A stretch of DNA of 64,000 nt. Source: Lysobacter_I brunescens. Its GTDB lineage: Bacteria; Pseudomonadota; Gammaproteobacteria; Xanthomonadales; Xanthomonadaceae. The translations under genes and the position numbers were made by a program. The first letter of the stretch is position 1; every line of letters starts with the position of its first letter. The stretch covers positions 186,001 through 250,000 of the forward strand of contig NZ_JBHTIF010000003.1 in the NCBI RefSeq assembly GCF_042677005.1, given 5' to 3'. Below the pieces are notes generated by a model. The model was not told the origin of the DNA, ran no database searches, and was given only the letters and a program-made list of their open reading frames with translations. Positions 42,773 to 52,345 of the stretch are shown one piece after another.

Positions 42773-44464
42773 ATGACCGAATCATTTGCAGAATTGTTCG
42801 AACAGAGCGCGGCCGCGAACCTGGCCAAGCTCAAGCCCGGCTCGATCGTCTCGGGCGTCGTCGTCGATGTGCGCACCGACGTGGTGGTCATCAACGCCGG
42901 CCTGAAGTCCGAAGGCATCGTGCCGATCGAACAGTTCCGTAACGAAGCCGGCGAGATCGACGTTGCCGTCGGCGACGTCGTCAAGGTGGCGCTGGACTCC
43001 CTCGAAAACGGCTTCGGCGAAACCGTTCTTTCCCGCGACAAGGCCAAGCGTGCCATGGTGTGGGACGAGCTCGAAGAAGCTCTGGAAAAGAACGAAACCA
43101 TCACCGGCCGCATCAGCGGCAAGGTCAAGGGTGGTTTCACCGTCGACATCAAGGACGTCCGCGCGTTCCTGCCCGGTTCGCTGGTCGACGTGCGCCCGGT
43201 CCGCGACCCGGTGTACCTGGAAGGCAAGGAACTCGAATTCAAGCTCATCAAGCTCGACCGCAAGCGCAACAACGTCGTTGTCTCGCGCCGCGCCGTCGTC
43301 GAGAGCGAGCATTCGGAAGAGCGCGAGCAGCTGCTCGAGAAGCTGGTCGAAGGCGCCAAGCTCAAGGGCGTCGTCAAGAACCTCACCGATTACGGTGCGT
43401 TCGTCGACCTCGGCGGCATCGACGGCCTGCTGCACATCACCGACATGGCGTGGAAGCGCGTGCGCCATCCGTCCGAAGTGGTGGAAGTCGGCCAGGAACT
43501 CGAAGTGCGCGTGCTCAAGTACGACCGCGAGCGCAACCGCGTCAGCCTCGGCCTCAAGCAGCTGGGCGAGGATCCGTGGGACAACATCGCCCGCCGCTAC
43601 CCGGCCAACGTGCGCATGTTCGGCAAGGTCTCCAACGTCACCGATTACGGCGCGTTCGTCGAGATCGAGCCGGGCGTCGAAGGCCTGGTCCACGTGTCCG
43701 AAATGGACTGGACCAACAAGAACGTCAACCCGTCGAAGGTCGTGCAGGTCGGTGACGAAGTCGAAGTCATGGTCCTCGACGTCGACGAAGAGCGCCGCCG
43801 CATCTCGCTGGGCATGAAGCAGTGCACCAGCAACCCGTGGGAAACCTTCGCGGCGATCTACAAGAAGAACGACAAGGTGTCCGGCCAGATCAAGTCGATC
43901 ACCGACTTCGGCATCTTCATCGGCCTGGACGGCGGCATCGACGGCCTGATCCACCTGTCCGACCTGAGCTGGAACACCACCGGCGAAGACGTGGTCCGCA
44001 ACTTCAAGAAGGGCGACACCCTGGAAGCCGTGGTCCTCGCCGTCGATCCGGAACGCGAGCGCATCAGCCTCGGCGTGAAGCAGCTGGAGCAGGATCCGTT
44101 CGGCCAGTTCATGGCCTCGTTCCCGAAGGGCTCGAAGGTCTCGGGCACCGTGAAGGAAGTCGACTCGAAGGGCGCCACCATCGACCTGGGCGACGGCATC
44201 GAAGGCTACGTCTCGGCGCGCGACATCAGCTACGAGCGCATCGACGACGCCAGCCAGCACCTGAAGGTCGGCGACAAGATCGAAGCCAAGCTCGTGGGCA
44301 TGGACCGCAAGGGCCGTACCCTGCAGCTGTCGATCAAGGCGAAGGACGAGGCTGAGACTCAGGAAGCGCTGGCCGAGTACGCCAAGGCGTCCGCCGACGC
44401 CGCCAGCGGCACCACCAAGCTGGGCGCGCTGCTGCGCGAGCAGCTGGAAAACCGCTCCGAGTAA
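42773..44464 (+). CDS. rpsA: 30S ribosomal protein S1
   Basis: 563 residues with six S1 RNA-binding repeats: the first two bind the ribosome, the later four bind mRNA. Repeats are seen at GSIVSGVVVDVRTDVVVINAG, ETITGRISGKVKGGFTVDI, KLKGVVKNLTDYGAFVDLGG, RMFGKVSNVTDYGAFVEIEPG, DKVSGQIKSITDFGIFIGLDG and SKVSGTVKEVDSKGATIDLGD. Length and layout are normal. The codon use is strongly biased as expected for a highly expressed gene. ihfB follows. Confidence 0.98.
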   Translation: MTESFAELFEQSAAANLAKLKPGSIVSGVVVDVRTDVVVINAGLKSEGIVPIEQFRNEAGEIDVAVGDVVKVALDSLENGFGETVLSRDKAKRAMVWDELEEALEKNETITGRISGKVKGGFTVDIKDVRAFLPGSLVDVRPVRDPVYLEGKELEFKLIKLDRKRNNVVVSRRAVVESEHSEEREQLLEKLVEGAKLKGVVKNLTDYGAFVDLGGIDGLLHITDMAWKRVRHPSEVVEVGQELEVRVLKYDRERNRVSLGLKQLGEDPWDNIARRYPANVRMFGKVSNVTDYGAFVEIEPGVEGLVHVSEMDWTNKNVNPSKVVQVGDEVEVMVLDVDEERRRISLGMKQCTSNPWETFAAIYKKNDKVSGQIKSITDFGIFIGLDGGIDGLIHLSDLSWNTTGEDVVRNFKKGDTLEAVVLAVDPERERISLGVKQLEQDPFGQFMASFPKGSKVSGTVKEVDSKGATIDLGDGIEGYVSARDISYERIDDASQHLKVGDKIEAKLVGMDRKGRTLQLSIKAKDEAETQEALAEYAKASADAASGTTKLGALLREQLENRSE

Positions 44465-44590
44465 GCGTCGCGTCATCCGCTCTGCGGCATGCGGCGGTCC
44501 GGGATGTCCCGGGCCGCCGCAACGCCGGACGGCGGCAGTTTTCCGTCTGTACGTCCTGCCTGTTCCTCCTGTCCGGATCGCGTACCCCTC

Positions 44591-44893
44591 ATGACCAAGT
44601 CCGAACTGATCGAGATCCTGTCCCAGCGTCAGAGCCATCTGAAGGCCGACGACGTCGATCTGGCGGTCAAGTCGCTGCTGGAAATGATGGGCGGCTCCCT
44701 CTCGCAGGGCGAGCGCATCGAAATCCGCGGTTTCGGCAGCTTCTCGCTGCACTACCGCCCGCCGCGCACCGGCCGCAACCCGAAGACCGGCGATGCCGTG
44801 GCCCTTCCGGGCAAGCATGTCCCGCATTTCAAGCCTGGCAAGGAGCTTCGCGACCGCGTCAGCGCGGTGGTGCCCCTGCCGCCGGAAGACTGA
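44591..44893 (+). CDS. ihfB: Integration host factor beta subunit
   Basis: 100 residues, HU/IHF family. MTKSELIEILSQRQ start, GERIEIRGFGSFSLHYRPPRTGRNPKTG DNA-binding arm with the Pro that intercalates into DNA, and HFKPGKELRDRV end. With IhfA it bends DNA at specific sites in replication, recombination and promoter control. The order rpsA-ihfB is conserved. The ATG at 44591 gives the normal N-terminus. Confidence 0.96.
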   Translation: MTKSELIEILSQRQSHLKADDVDLAVKSLLEMMGGSLSQGERIEIRGFGSFSLHYRPPRTGRNPKTGDAVALPGKHVPHFKPGKELRDRVSAVVPLPPED

Positions 44894-45077
44894 TCGCGAG
44901 TTTCGGCCAGCCTGTCGACCGGCCACCCCTGCATCCCCGATGACCGCTGGGCTGCGACCGTCGTCATGACGGCCGTGCGCGGGCATCGTCATCGCCGTAT
45001 TCGCGGCATACACTGAATACCGTGCGCTGCCGCCATGCGCCGGCGTCGACCTCCTCCTTTCTTCCCAGCGGCCCTGC

Positions 45078-45383
45078 ATGCGTCCACTGCGAGCGTTCAT
45101 CGCCCTCCTGTTCCTCGCCCTCGGCGTGGTGGTGGGTGCGCTCAATCCGGGCGTGATCGCCGTCGATCTGGGGTTCTGGCGCATCGAAGCCGCGCTCGGC
45201 GTACTGCTCCTGGCCGCGGTCCTGTGCGGCGTGCTGCTGGGCGGGCTGGCGATGGTCGTCGCGGTGGTGATGCCGCTGCGGCGCGAACTGCGACGCGCAT
45301 CGCCGCCGGGCGAAATCGCTGTCCCGGCGGCCTCGACGACACCGTCCCCGGTCGTCGCATCCCTTTCTTCTTCGGAGCCTTGA
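45078..45383 (+). CDS. lapA: LapA-family membrane protein
   Basis: 101 residues with two membrane helices (FIALLFLALGVVVGALNPGVIAVDL and LGVLLLAAVLCGVLLGGLAMVVAVV) and a short cytoplasmic tail. This matches LapA (YciS), which works with LapB in controlling LPS assembly. It sits directly before lapB, as in other gammaproteobacteria. Confidence 0.88.
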   Translation: MRPLRAFIALLFLALGVVVGALNPGVIAVDLGFWRIEAALGVLLLAAVLCGVLLGGLAMVVAVVMPLRRELRRASPPGEIAVPAASTTPSPVVASLSSSEP

Positions 45384-45384
45384 G

Positions 45385-46563
45385 ATGGCCTTCATCTCTG
45401 AGTGGTTCTGGTATTTCCTGCTGATTCCGCTGGCGGCCGTGATTGGCTGGGTCATCGGGCGCCGAGGCGGCGAACGCCACAGCGATCACCAGGTCAGCCG
45501 ACTCTCCACCACCTACTTCCGTGGCCTGAACTATCTGCTCAACGAGCAGCCGGACAAGGCCATCGAGCTGTTCCTGCATATCGCCGAGCTCGACAAGGAC
45601 ACCTTCGAGACCCAGGTCGCGCTCGGCCATCTGTTCCGGCGCCGGGGCGAGGTCGACCGTGCCATCCGCCTGCACCAGGGGCTGGTGCAGCGCCCCGACA
45701 TCAACGACCAGCAGCGGGTGCAGGCCCTGCTGGCGCTGGGCGAGGACTACATGCGCTCAGGCCTGCTCGATCGCGCCGAGACCGTCTTCACCGATCTGGC
45801 GAAGCTGGACGATCGCGCGCCGCAGGCGCTGCGACACCTCATCGGGATCTATCAGTCCGAGCGCGACTGGCAGCAGGCGATCGAGAAGGCGTCCCGCTAC
45901 GAGGCGGTCACCGGCGAGCCGATGGGCAAGCTGATCGCGCAGTTCGAGTGCGAACTGGCCGAGCGCCATCGCGTGGCCGGCGAGCTGGACCAGGCGCGTG
46001 CCGCGATCGCACGCGCCTACGCAGCCGATTCGACTTCGGTGCGCGCGGGCATGCTGGAAGGGCGCATCGAGTTCGATGCCGAACAGTATCCTGCCGCGAT
46101 CCGTGCCTTCGAGCGCGCCGCGCGTCACGACCCCGACTACCTGCCGGAGATCCTGCCGCCGCTGCAGGTCTGCTACGACAAGGTCGGAGACCCGACCGGG
46201 GCCCGCGCCTTCCTGACCCAGATGTGCGAGTACTACCGGGGTATCGCGCCGGTGCTGGCGCTGACTCGCCTGGTGGAGGCGACCGAAGGCGTCCACGCCG
46301 CGCGTGACTATCTGGCGCGCCAGCTGAAGGAACGGCCTTCGGTGCGCGGCGAAGCGGCGCTGATCGACCTGAGCCTGGCCGACAGCACCGACCCGACCGC
46401 GACCCTGCACGACCTCAAGCACGTGACCGAGCAGCTGCTGGTCCGCAATCCGAGCTATCGCTGCAATCGTTGCGGCTTCGGTGCGCGCAGCCACCACTGG
46501 CAGTGCCCGAGCTGCAAGGAGTGGGGTTCGGTCAAGCCGCTGCTCAACTACGCGGTGGTGTGA
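45385..46563 (+). CDS. lapB: LPS assembly/LpxC-regulating protein LapB
   Basis: 392 residues: one N-terminal membrane helix (FWYFLLIPLAAVIGWVIG), then a long run of TPR helices, and a C-terminal rubredoxin-like metal site CNRCGFGARSHHWQCPSCKEWG. In E. coli LapB (YciM) is an adaptor that presents LpxC to FtsH and so sets LPS amounts. It starts one base after lapA ends and its stop overlaps the next gene (TGATG), so the LPS control genes are coupled with a polyprenyl-phosphate sugar transferase. Confidence 0.95.
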   Translation: MAFISEWFWYFLLIPLAAVIGWVIGRRGGERHSDHQVSRLSTTYFRGLNYLLNEQPDKAIELFLHIAELDKDTFETQVALGHLFRRRGEVDRAIRLHQGLVQRPDINDQQRVQALLALGEDYMRSGLLDRAETVFTDLAKLDDRAPQALRHLIGIYQSERDWQQAIEKASRYEAVTGEPMGKLIAQFECELAERHRVAGELDQARAAIARAYAADSTSVRAGMLEGRIEFDAEQYPAAIRAFERAARHDPDYLPEILPPLQVCYDKVGDPTGARAFLTQMCEYYRGIAPVLALTRLVEATEGVHAARDYLARQLKERPSVRGEAALIDLSLADSTDPTATLHDLKHVTEQLLVRNPSYRCNRCGFGARSHHWQCPSCKEWGSVKPLLNYAVV

Positions 46564-47564
46564 TGACCTGGACGCCCGGACTCGCGCTCTGGTGCCTGAT
46601 CTTCGCCGGCATCGGCGCGGCGGGGACGTGGATCGCACGAGGCTATGCGCTGCGCAGCCGCCTTCTGGATGCGCCCGGTGAGCGGCGCAGCCATTCCGTG
46701 CCGACGCCGCGCGGTGGCGGGATCGCGATCGCGCTGGCCTTCCTGGTCGCGATGGTCGCGATGGTCGCACGGCGGCCCGACGAGATCGTGCTGCTGGCCT
46801 GCGCCGGCATCGGCCTGGTCCTGGTGGCCGGGATTGGCTGGGTGGACGACCACCGGCCGCTGTCGCCGTGGTCGCGGCTGGCGGTGCACGTGCTCGCCGC
46901 CGGGTGGCTGATGGCCGGCGTCTATCTCTCCGGGCGCGGTGGCGTGACGGCCCTGGTGGCGTTCGGTGCAGCGCTGGTGCTGGTCAATGTCTGGAACTTC
47001 ATGGACGGCATCAATGGCCTGGCCGCCACGCAGGCTGCGCTGGTCGTCGCCGGCCTCGCATTTCTTGCAGGTACGGATGCCGTGCTGGTTCATCTTGGGT
47101 TGGCATTGATCGCGTCAATCTTTGGATTCCTGCCGTTCAACTTTCCGAAGGCGCGTATCTTCCTCGGGGATGTGGGCAGCGGGGCGCTTGGATACGCATT
47201 GGCGCTGCTGCTGGCGATGTCGCTGCACCGGTTGCCTGAAGCCGCATGGCCGCTGGTCCTGCTGCCTTTGAGTGCGTTCCTGCTGGATGCCGGGCTGACC
47301 CTGTCGGCCCGCATCATCGGCGGCGAGAAGTGGTGGACGCCACACGTCCAGCACGTCTACCAGCGCTGGGCGAGGCGATTGGGTGGGCATCCGCCCGTCA
47401 CCATCGCCTTTGCCTTGTGGACATTGGTGGCATGTTCCGGAGCGGCATGGCTCGCAGGCAGCGGGCGCAGGGAAATCGCAATGGTGGTGTCGGTCTGGTT
47501 GGTATCCGGGATCGGTCTGTGGCGCGTTCTCCGTGTCCGGTCCGCGACCCCCACGACGAACTGA
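46563..47564 (+). CDS. WecA/WbpL-type undecaprenyl-phosphate sugar-1-phosphate transferase
   Basis: 333 residues, nearly all in about 10 membrane helices. Diagnostic motifs: SHSVPTPRGGGIAIA, GWVDDHRPLSP, NVWNFMDGINGLAATQ and FPKARIFLGDVGSGALGY, plus a cytoplasmic HVQHVYQRW stretch. It attaches a GlcNAc- or FucNAc-type sugar phosphate to the lipid carrier and thereby starts O-antigen or capsule synthesis. Followed by a WbpM-like dehydratase gene after 6 bases, the same pair that starts Pseudomonas O-antigen (WbpL-WbpM). Confidence 0.9.
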   Translation: MTWTPGLALWCLIFAGIGAAGTWIARGYALRSRLLDAPGERRSHSVPTPRGGGIAIALAFLVAMVAMVARRPDEIVLLACAGIGLVLVAGIGWVDDHRPLSPWSRLAVHVLAAGWLMAGVYLSGRGGVTALVAFGAALVLVNVWNFMDGINGLAATQAALVVAGLAFLAGTDAVLVHLGLALIASIFGFLPFNFPKARIFLGDVGSGALGYALALLLAMSLHRLPEAAWPLVLLPLSAFLLDAGLTLSARIIGGEKWWTPHVQHVYQRWARRLGGHPPVTIAFALWTLVACSGAAWLAGSGRREIAMVVSVWLVSGIGLWRVLRVRSATPTTN

Positions 47565-47570
47565 GGATTC

Positions 47571-49490
47571 ATGGGAACGACCGCTTTCACCGATCGCATG
47601 GGCGGACTGTGGCCACGCACGGCCATCGTCCTCCACGACCTGTGCATGGTCTGGCTGTCCTGGACCGGACTGGTCCAGCTGCGCTTCGCGATGGTCGGCA
47701 ACGCCGCGCATCCGCCGCTGTGGTCGACCGAGACCCTGCTGGTACTGGTCGCACAGGGCCTGGTGTTCTGGTACGTCGGCCTGTATCGCGGCATCTGGCG
47801 CTTCGCCAGCGTGCCCGACCTCGTCAACATCGTGAAGGCGAGCCTGATCGGCCTGTTCGCCATCGTCCTGTCCCTGTTCATCTACAACCGGCTGGACCAG
47901 ACCTCGCGGCTGGCGCTGGTCATGTATCCGCTGGTGTTGAGCGTGATGCTCGGCGCGCCCCGGTTGCTGTACCGCTCGTGGAAGGACCACGGCCTCATCA
48001 ACAGCGACAAGTCCGCCGTGCGCGTCCTGATCCTGGGCGCTGGCCGTGCCGGCGATGCGCTGGTCCGCGACCTGCTGCGTACGGGCGCCTACGAACCTGT
48101 CGGCTTTCTCGACGATGCCGCCCGCCTGCGCGGCACGCATCTGCACGGGGTGCCGGTGCTGGGGCGGATCGATGACGTGGCGCGCATCGCGCCGGAAACC
48201 GCAGCCAAGCTGCTGGTGATCGCCATGCCGTCGCTGGATGCGCAGCGCATGCGCCGGATCATCGAAGCCTGCGAGTCGACCGGTCTGCCGTTCCGCATGG
48301 TGCCGAGGCTCAACGACATCCTCGAAGGTCGCTCGATGCCGGGCGAGCTGAAGGAGGTCGCGATCGAGGACCTGCTCGGTCGCGCGGCCGTGGTGCCCGA
48401 CTGGAAGGCGATGCGCGACTGGCTGGGTGGACGCAGCGTGCTGGTCACCGGTGCTGGTGGTTCGATCGGGTCCGAGCTCTGCCGCCAGTGCGCGCGCCAT
48501 GGCGCCAGCCGGATCGTGCTGGTCGAGATCGACGAACTGGCCCTGATCACCACCCGCATGCGCCTGTGCCGGGATTTCCCGGGCATCGAGGTCGTGTCGG
48601 TGCTGGGCGACTGCGGCGACCCGGCGGTCATCCGTCACGCCCTGCGGATCGGCAATCCCGAGGCCGTCTTCCACGCTGCCGCCTACAAGCAGGTGCCGCT
48701 GCTCGAAGAGCAACTCCGCGAGGCGGTGCGCAACAACGTGCTCGCCACCGAGACCGTGGCGCGGGAGAGCGTCGAGGCGGGCGTCGGCAGCTTCGTGCTG
48801 ATTTCGACCGACAAGGCGGTGGATCCGGTCAACGTGCTCGGCGCGACCAAGCGCCTGGCCGAGATGCTCTGCCAGCGCATGGACGACCCGCGGTCCACGC
48901 GCTTCGTCACTGTCCGCTTCGGCAACGTCCTGGATTCGGCCGGCAGCGTGGTGCCGCTGTTCCGCGAGCAGATCCGCAGCGGCGGCCCGGTCACCGTGAC
49001 CGATCCGGAAGTCACGCGCTTCTTCATGACCATTCCCGAGGCCTGCCAGCTGATCCTGCAGGCGTCCGCGATCGGCTCGCAGCAGGCGATCTACACGCTC
49101 GACATGGGCGAGCCGGTCTCGATCCGCGTCCTTGCCGAGCAGATGATCCGCCTGGCGGGCAAGCAGCCCGGGCGCGACATCGCCATCGTCTACACCGGCC
49201 TGCGCCCCGGCGAGAAGCTGCACGAAACCCTGTTCCACGCCGACGAGCGCTATCGGCCGACGTCGCACCCGAAGATCCTGCAGGCACAGCCGCGTCACGT
49301 GCCCGCCGAAGCGCTGGCGGCAGCGCTCGTTCGCCTGCGCAAGGCCTGCGTGGCCTACGATCTGGAGGCGATGGCGTCGCTCCTCCGCGAAGCCGTGCCC
49401 GAATTCGTGCCCACGCCGACCAGCGACGAAACCCGGCCGGCGGAGGCCACGGTGGTAGCATTTCCTGCCCGCAACGCGCGCAGGACCTGA
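47571..49490 (+). CDS. WbpM/CapD-like UDP-GlcNAc 4,6-dehydratase
   Basis: 639 residues. Four N-terminal membrane helices (about 20-130), a first Rossmann-like domain (VRVLILGAGRAGDAL), then the catalytic short-chain dehydrogenase domain from VLVTGAGGSIGSELCRQ with ISTDKAVDPVNVLGATKR; the WbpM group has Met/Leu-x-x-x-Lys at the place of the usual YxxxK, as here. It turns UDP-GlcNAc into the 4-keto-6-deoxy sugar used for QuiNAc/FucNAc. GAGGA precedes the ATG. Confidence 0.93.
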   Translation: MGTTAFTDRMGGLWPRTAIVLHDLCMVWLSWTGLVQLRFAMVGNAAHPPLWSTETLLVLVAQGLVFWYVGLYRGIWRFASVPDLVNIVKASLIGLFAIVLSLFIYNRLDQTSRLALVMYPLVLSVMLGAPRLLYRSWKDHGLINSDKSAVRVLILGAGRAGDALVRDLLRTGAYEPVGFLDDAARLRGTHLHGVPVLGRIDDVARIAPETAAKLLVIAMPSLDAQRMRRIIEACESTGLPFRMVPRLNDILEGRSMPGELKEVAIEDLLGRAAVVPDWKAMRDWLGGRSVLVTGAGGSIGSELCRQCARHGASRIVLVEIDELALITTRMRLCRDFPGIEVVSVLGDCGDPAVIRHALRIGNPEAVFHAAAYKQVPLLEEQLREAVRNNVLATETVARESVEAGVGSFVLISTDKAVDPVNVLGATKRLAEMLCQRMDDPRSTRFVTVRFGNVLDSAGSVVPLFREQIRSGGPVTVTDPEVTRFFMTIPEACQLILQASAIGSQQAIYTLDMGEPVSIRVLAEQMIRLAGKQPGRDIAIVYTGLRPGEKLHETLFHADERYRPTSHPKILQAQPRHVPAEALAAALVRLRKACVAYDLEAMASLLREAVPEFVPTPTSDETRPAEATVVAFPARNARRT

Positions 49491-49568
49491 TCCGCCCCGC
49501 GCGACGCTGGCTCGGTGCGCGCCGACAGGCGCGCACCTCATCACCGCATTCACTGACGTCGAGCTTCC

Positions 49569-50465
49569 ATGAGCCGTATCCGCAAAGCTGTCTTCCCGGT
49601 GGCCGGTCTCGGCACCCGCTTCCTTCCCGCGACCAAGACCGTGCCCAAGGAAATGCTGCCGATCGTGGATCGGCCGTTGATCCAGTACGCCGTGGACGAG
49701 GCCGTCGAGGCCGGGTGCGACACCCTGATCTTCGTCACCAACCGCTACAAGCACGCGGTTGCCGATTATTTCGACAAGGCCTACGAGCTGGAGCAGAAGC
49801 TGGAGAAATCCGGCAAGACCGAGCAGCTGGAACTGGTCCGCAACGTGCTGCCGCCGCATGTCCGTGCCGTCTTCGTCACCCAGGCCGAGGCGCTGGGTCT
49901 GGGCCATGCGGTGCTCTGTGCCAAGCCCATCGTCGGCAATGAACCTTTCGCCGTGCTGCTGCCGGATGACCTGATCTGGAACCGCGGCGACGGCGCGCTC
50001 AAGCAGATGGCCGACGCCGCCGAGGACAGTGGCGCCAGCGTGATCGCGGTCCAGGATGTCCCGCGCGAACAGACCAGCAGCTACGGCATCGTCGCCACCG
50101 ACGGCTTCGCCGGACGCAGCGCACGCATCCGTGCCATCGTCGAGAAGCCGAAGCCCGAGGTCGCGCCCAGCAATCTGGCGGTGGTCGGGCGCTACGTGCT
50201 CGATGGACGCATCTTCGAGCTCCTTGAGAAGACCACGCCGGGCGCGGGCGGCGAGATCCAGCTGACCGATGCCATCGCCACGCTGCTGGCGGAACAGGCG
50301 GTGCACGCCTACCGCTTCCAGGGCACGCGTTTCGATTGCGGGACGCACCTGGGCCTGATCGAGGCCACGATCCGCTACGCGCTGGACCACGAAAAGCTTA
50401 GCGATGCCGCACGCGGGATGATGCAGAACGCACTGAGCGAGCTGGGCGTCGTCGACCTCGACTGA
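49569..50465 (+). CDS. galU: UTP-glucose-1-phosphate uridylyltransferase
   Basis: 298 residues. KAVFPVAGLGTRFLPATKTVPKEML nucleotide-binding start, VEAGCDTLIFVTNRYK, FAVLLPDDLIW and FDCGTHLGLIEATI are the GalU landmarks. It makes UDP-glucose for LPS, exopolysaccharide and glycogen precursors, which fits the preceding polysaccharide genes. Confidence 0.96.
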   Translation: MSRIRKAVFPVAGLGTRFLPATKTVPKEMLPIVDRPLIQYAVDEAVEAGCDTLIFVTNRYKHAVADYFDKAYELEQKLEKSGKTEQLELVRNVLPPHVRAVFVTQAEALGLGHAVLCAKPIVGNEPFAVLLPDDLIWNRGDGALKQMADAAEDSGASVIAVQDVPREQTSSYGIVATDGFAGRSARIRAIVEKPKPEVAPSNLAVVGRYVLDGRIFELLEKTTPGAGGEIQLTDAIATLLAEQAVHAYRFQGTRFDCGTHLGLIEATIRYALDHEKLSDAARGMMQNALSELGVVDLD

Positions 50466-50476
50466 AGCGCCTGGCC

Positions 50477-51790
50477 ATGCCGGACCGCAACATGACGGAT
50501 CGCGACGCGACCTTCTATCGGGCCACGCTGGGCGAAGTGGCGCGCCTGCCTGCGCTGCAGGGACGTCACGACACCGAGGTCTGCGTGGTCGGCGGCGGTT
50601 TCGCTGGCCTGAACACCGCGTTGGGCCTGTGCGAGCGCGGTGTGCGCGATGTCGTCGTGCTCGAAGCCGAGCGGATCGGCCATGGCGCGTCGGGTCGCAA
50701 CGGCGGTTTCGTCTTTTCCGGATTCTCGCGCGGCGAGGCCGACCTGCTGCGCGACCTCGGGCCGCAGCGCGCGCGGGCGCTGCATGCGGGCACGGTCGCA
50801 GCGGTGGACCTGATCCGCGCGCGCAGTCGTCGCCATGGTATCGATTGCGATCTCGTCGATGCGGGCGTGATCTGGGCCAACTGGTTCCGCGATCCCGGTG
50901 TGCTGCATGCGCGCCAGCGCCTGCTCGCAGAGCATTTCGGCGTGGAGTGGCAGTGGATCGCGCGCGAGCGGATGCGCGAACTGCTCGACACGGATCGCTA
51001 TGCCGATGGCCTGTTCGAACCGAATGCCTTCCATTTCCATCCGCTGAAATACGTGCATGGCGTCGCATGCGCGGCGATGGGGCAGGGGGCACGCATCCAC
51101 GAGGCGTCTCCGGCCATCGCGCTGTCCCGCGATGGCGCCGGCTGGCGCGTGCGCACGCCCGAGGGCGAGGTTCGCGCGCGCCAGATCGTGCTGTCCTGCG
51201 GCGGCTACCTGGCCGGGCTGCGTCGCGACGTCGATGCCGCCGTGCTGCCGATCGCGACTTACGTGATGGTGACCGAGCCGCTGGGCGACCGCCTGTCGAC
51301 GGTGCTGCGCACGCAGGCTGCCGTGTATGACACGCGCTTCGCCTTCGATTACTACCGCCCGCTGCCAGATACGCGCCTGCTCTGGGGTGGCCGCATCTCC
51401 ATCCTCGACCGTTCGCCCGCGCAAGTGCAGCGACTGCTGCTGCGCGATCTGGCGCACGTCTATCCGCAGTTGGCGGACGTGCGCGTCGATTTCGCCTGGT
51501 CCGGCCTGATGAGCTATGCGCGGCACGAGATGCCGCAGATCGCCCGGGTCGAAGACGGACTGTGGGTCGCGCAGGCCTTCGGCGGCCATGGCGTCGCGCC
51601 GACGACCTTTGCCGGCGAAATCCTGGCGGCGGCGATCGCCGAGGGCGACGGGCGCTGGCGCGAGTTCGCCGACTACGGGCTGGTATCGGCGATGAAGCCG
51701 GCAGGCTTCATCGGTGCACAGGCGACCTATTGGTGGCTGGAGATGCGTGACGCCCTTCGCGATCTGCACGACGACGCGCGCCGCGCCTGA
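50477..51790 (+). CDS. FAD-dependent amine oxidoreductase (PuuB/OrdL-like)
   Basis: 437 residues of the D-amino-acid oxidase superfamily. ADP-binding motif VCVVGGGFAGLNTALGL, FAD contacts VLEAERIGHGASGRNGGFVF, and the late FGGHGVAPTTFAGE motif identify the gamma-glutamylputrescine oxidase-like subgroup. It oxidises an amine or amino acid to an aldehyde/keto acid and ammonia. Since the putrescine-forming aguAB lie 10 kb away, a link to putrescine use is possible but not shown. It follows galU after 11 bases. Confidence 0.85.
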   Translation: MPDRNMTDRDATFYRATLGEVARLPALQGRHDTEVCVVGGGFAGLNTALGLCERGVRDVVVLEAERIGHGASGRNGGFVFSGFSRGEADLLRDLGPQRARALHAGTVAAVDLIRARSRRHGIDCDLVDAGVIWANWFRDPGVLHARQRLLAEHFGVEWQWIARERMRELLDTDRYADGLFEPNAFHFHPLKYVHGVACAAMGQGARIHEASPAIALSRDGAGWRVRTPEGEVRARQIVLSCGGYLAGLRRDVDAAVLPIATYVMVTEPLGDRLSTVLRTQAAVYDTRFAFDYYRPLPDTRLLWGGRISILDRSPAQVQRLLLRDLAHVYPQLADVRVDFAWSGLMSYARHEMPQIARVEDGLWVAQAFGGHGVAPTTFAGEILAAAIAEGDGRWREFADYGLVSAMKPAGFIGAQATYWWLEMRDALRDLHDDARRA

Positions 51791-51854
51791 GCCAGGCCCG
51801 ACCATCGGTCGTCCCGGCGGCATGACCGGCACCCTCCCTGTCGTTGAGGCGGTC

Positions 51855-51882
51855 CTGACGGCTGCAGCTTCTGGAGTACACT
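51855..51882 (+). promoter_or_regulatory. Possible promoter of the peptide cluster
   Basis: CTGACG (51855-51860), 16 bp, then TACACT (51877-51882), ahead of the first peptide gene. The -10 is the same as that proposed for gpx. The spacer is a base short and the -35 matches only in part. Confidence 0.35.
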
Positions 51883-51961
51883 CGGTCAGGCATCGGCCGG
51901 AGCGATTCCGGCGATGCGGTCAGCAGCATCCTCGCACCCCATGGACAAGGAAGGTGTATTG

Positions 51962-52159
51962 ATGGACAAGCAACAGGTTCTTTTCGCGTTCCGCCTCGCC
52001 GACGCCACGCGCGAGGCCCGGCCGGACCAGCAGGCATCCGATCCGAAATGGAAGGCCCAGGACGGCGTCGCCGTCGCAGGGTGCACCGACTATCGTTTTC
52101 CCGGCAATGTCCGTTCGTACAGCCAGATCTTCGGCAACGATCGCGGTCTCTACTGCTGA
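51962..52159 (+). CDS. RiPP precursor peptide 1
   Basis: 65 residues. The start at 51962 has GGAAGG 8 bases upstream; in-frame ATGs at 51914 and 51941 lack one. Leader: MDKQQVLFAFRLA, then a polar linker and KWKAQDG. Core: VAVAGCTDYRFPGNVR, ending GNDRGLYC. Cys41 and Cys65 (the last residue) are 24 apart, as in the two sister peptides. The LFAFRLA block resembles in position and character the PFFARFL leader helix by which microviridin precursors bind their ATP-grasp ligase. No known family is recalled. Probably modified by the ATP-grasp enzyme encoded at 52953. Confidence 0.8.
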   Translation: MDKQQVLFAFRLADATREARPDQQASDPKWKAQDGVAVAGCTDYRFPGNVRSYSQIFGNDRGLYC

Positions 52160-52202
52160 ATCCCTCCTCTTCGTTATCCGGCCTGCCTCGCGGCGGCGCC
52201 GG

Positions 52203-52345
52203 CGCGGCCATGGATGGTCGCGTGACGCACCGGCCTGCAGGCCGATGCGTCCCAGCGCAGTCCGGCATCCGGCCGGCCGCGCGGCGGAGGGGGGCGCGTC
52301 GGAGACGCGCCGGTCGCATCCGCCACGCCCGCGCGTTCGCGCGGG
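52203..52345. repeat. Cluster of four hairpins between peptide genes 1 and 2
   Basis: 52203-52222 (CGCGGCCAT-GG-ATGGTCGCG, one G-U pair), 52224-52251 (GACGCA and CGGCC arms around TGCA, one mismatch), 52293-52311 (GGCGCGTC-GGA-GACGCGCC) and 52328-52345 (CCCGCGCG-TT-CGCGCGGG). The first has the same CCATGGATGG centre as the hairpin at 8862. They fill most of the 219-bp spacer and may affect transcript stability or arise from the same palindromic repeat family. Confidence 0.6.

Noticed and set aside
50477..51790. FAD amine oxidoreductase as part of the RiPP cluster
   Set aside because: It is 11 bases behind galU but 171 bases ahead of the first peptide gene, where a separate promoter-like sequence lies; the four-base overlaps typical of the cluster are missing.
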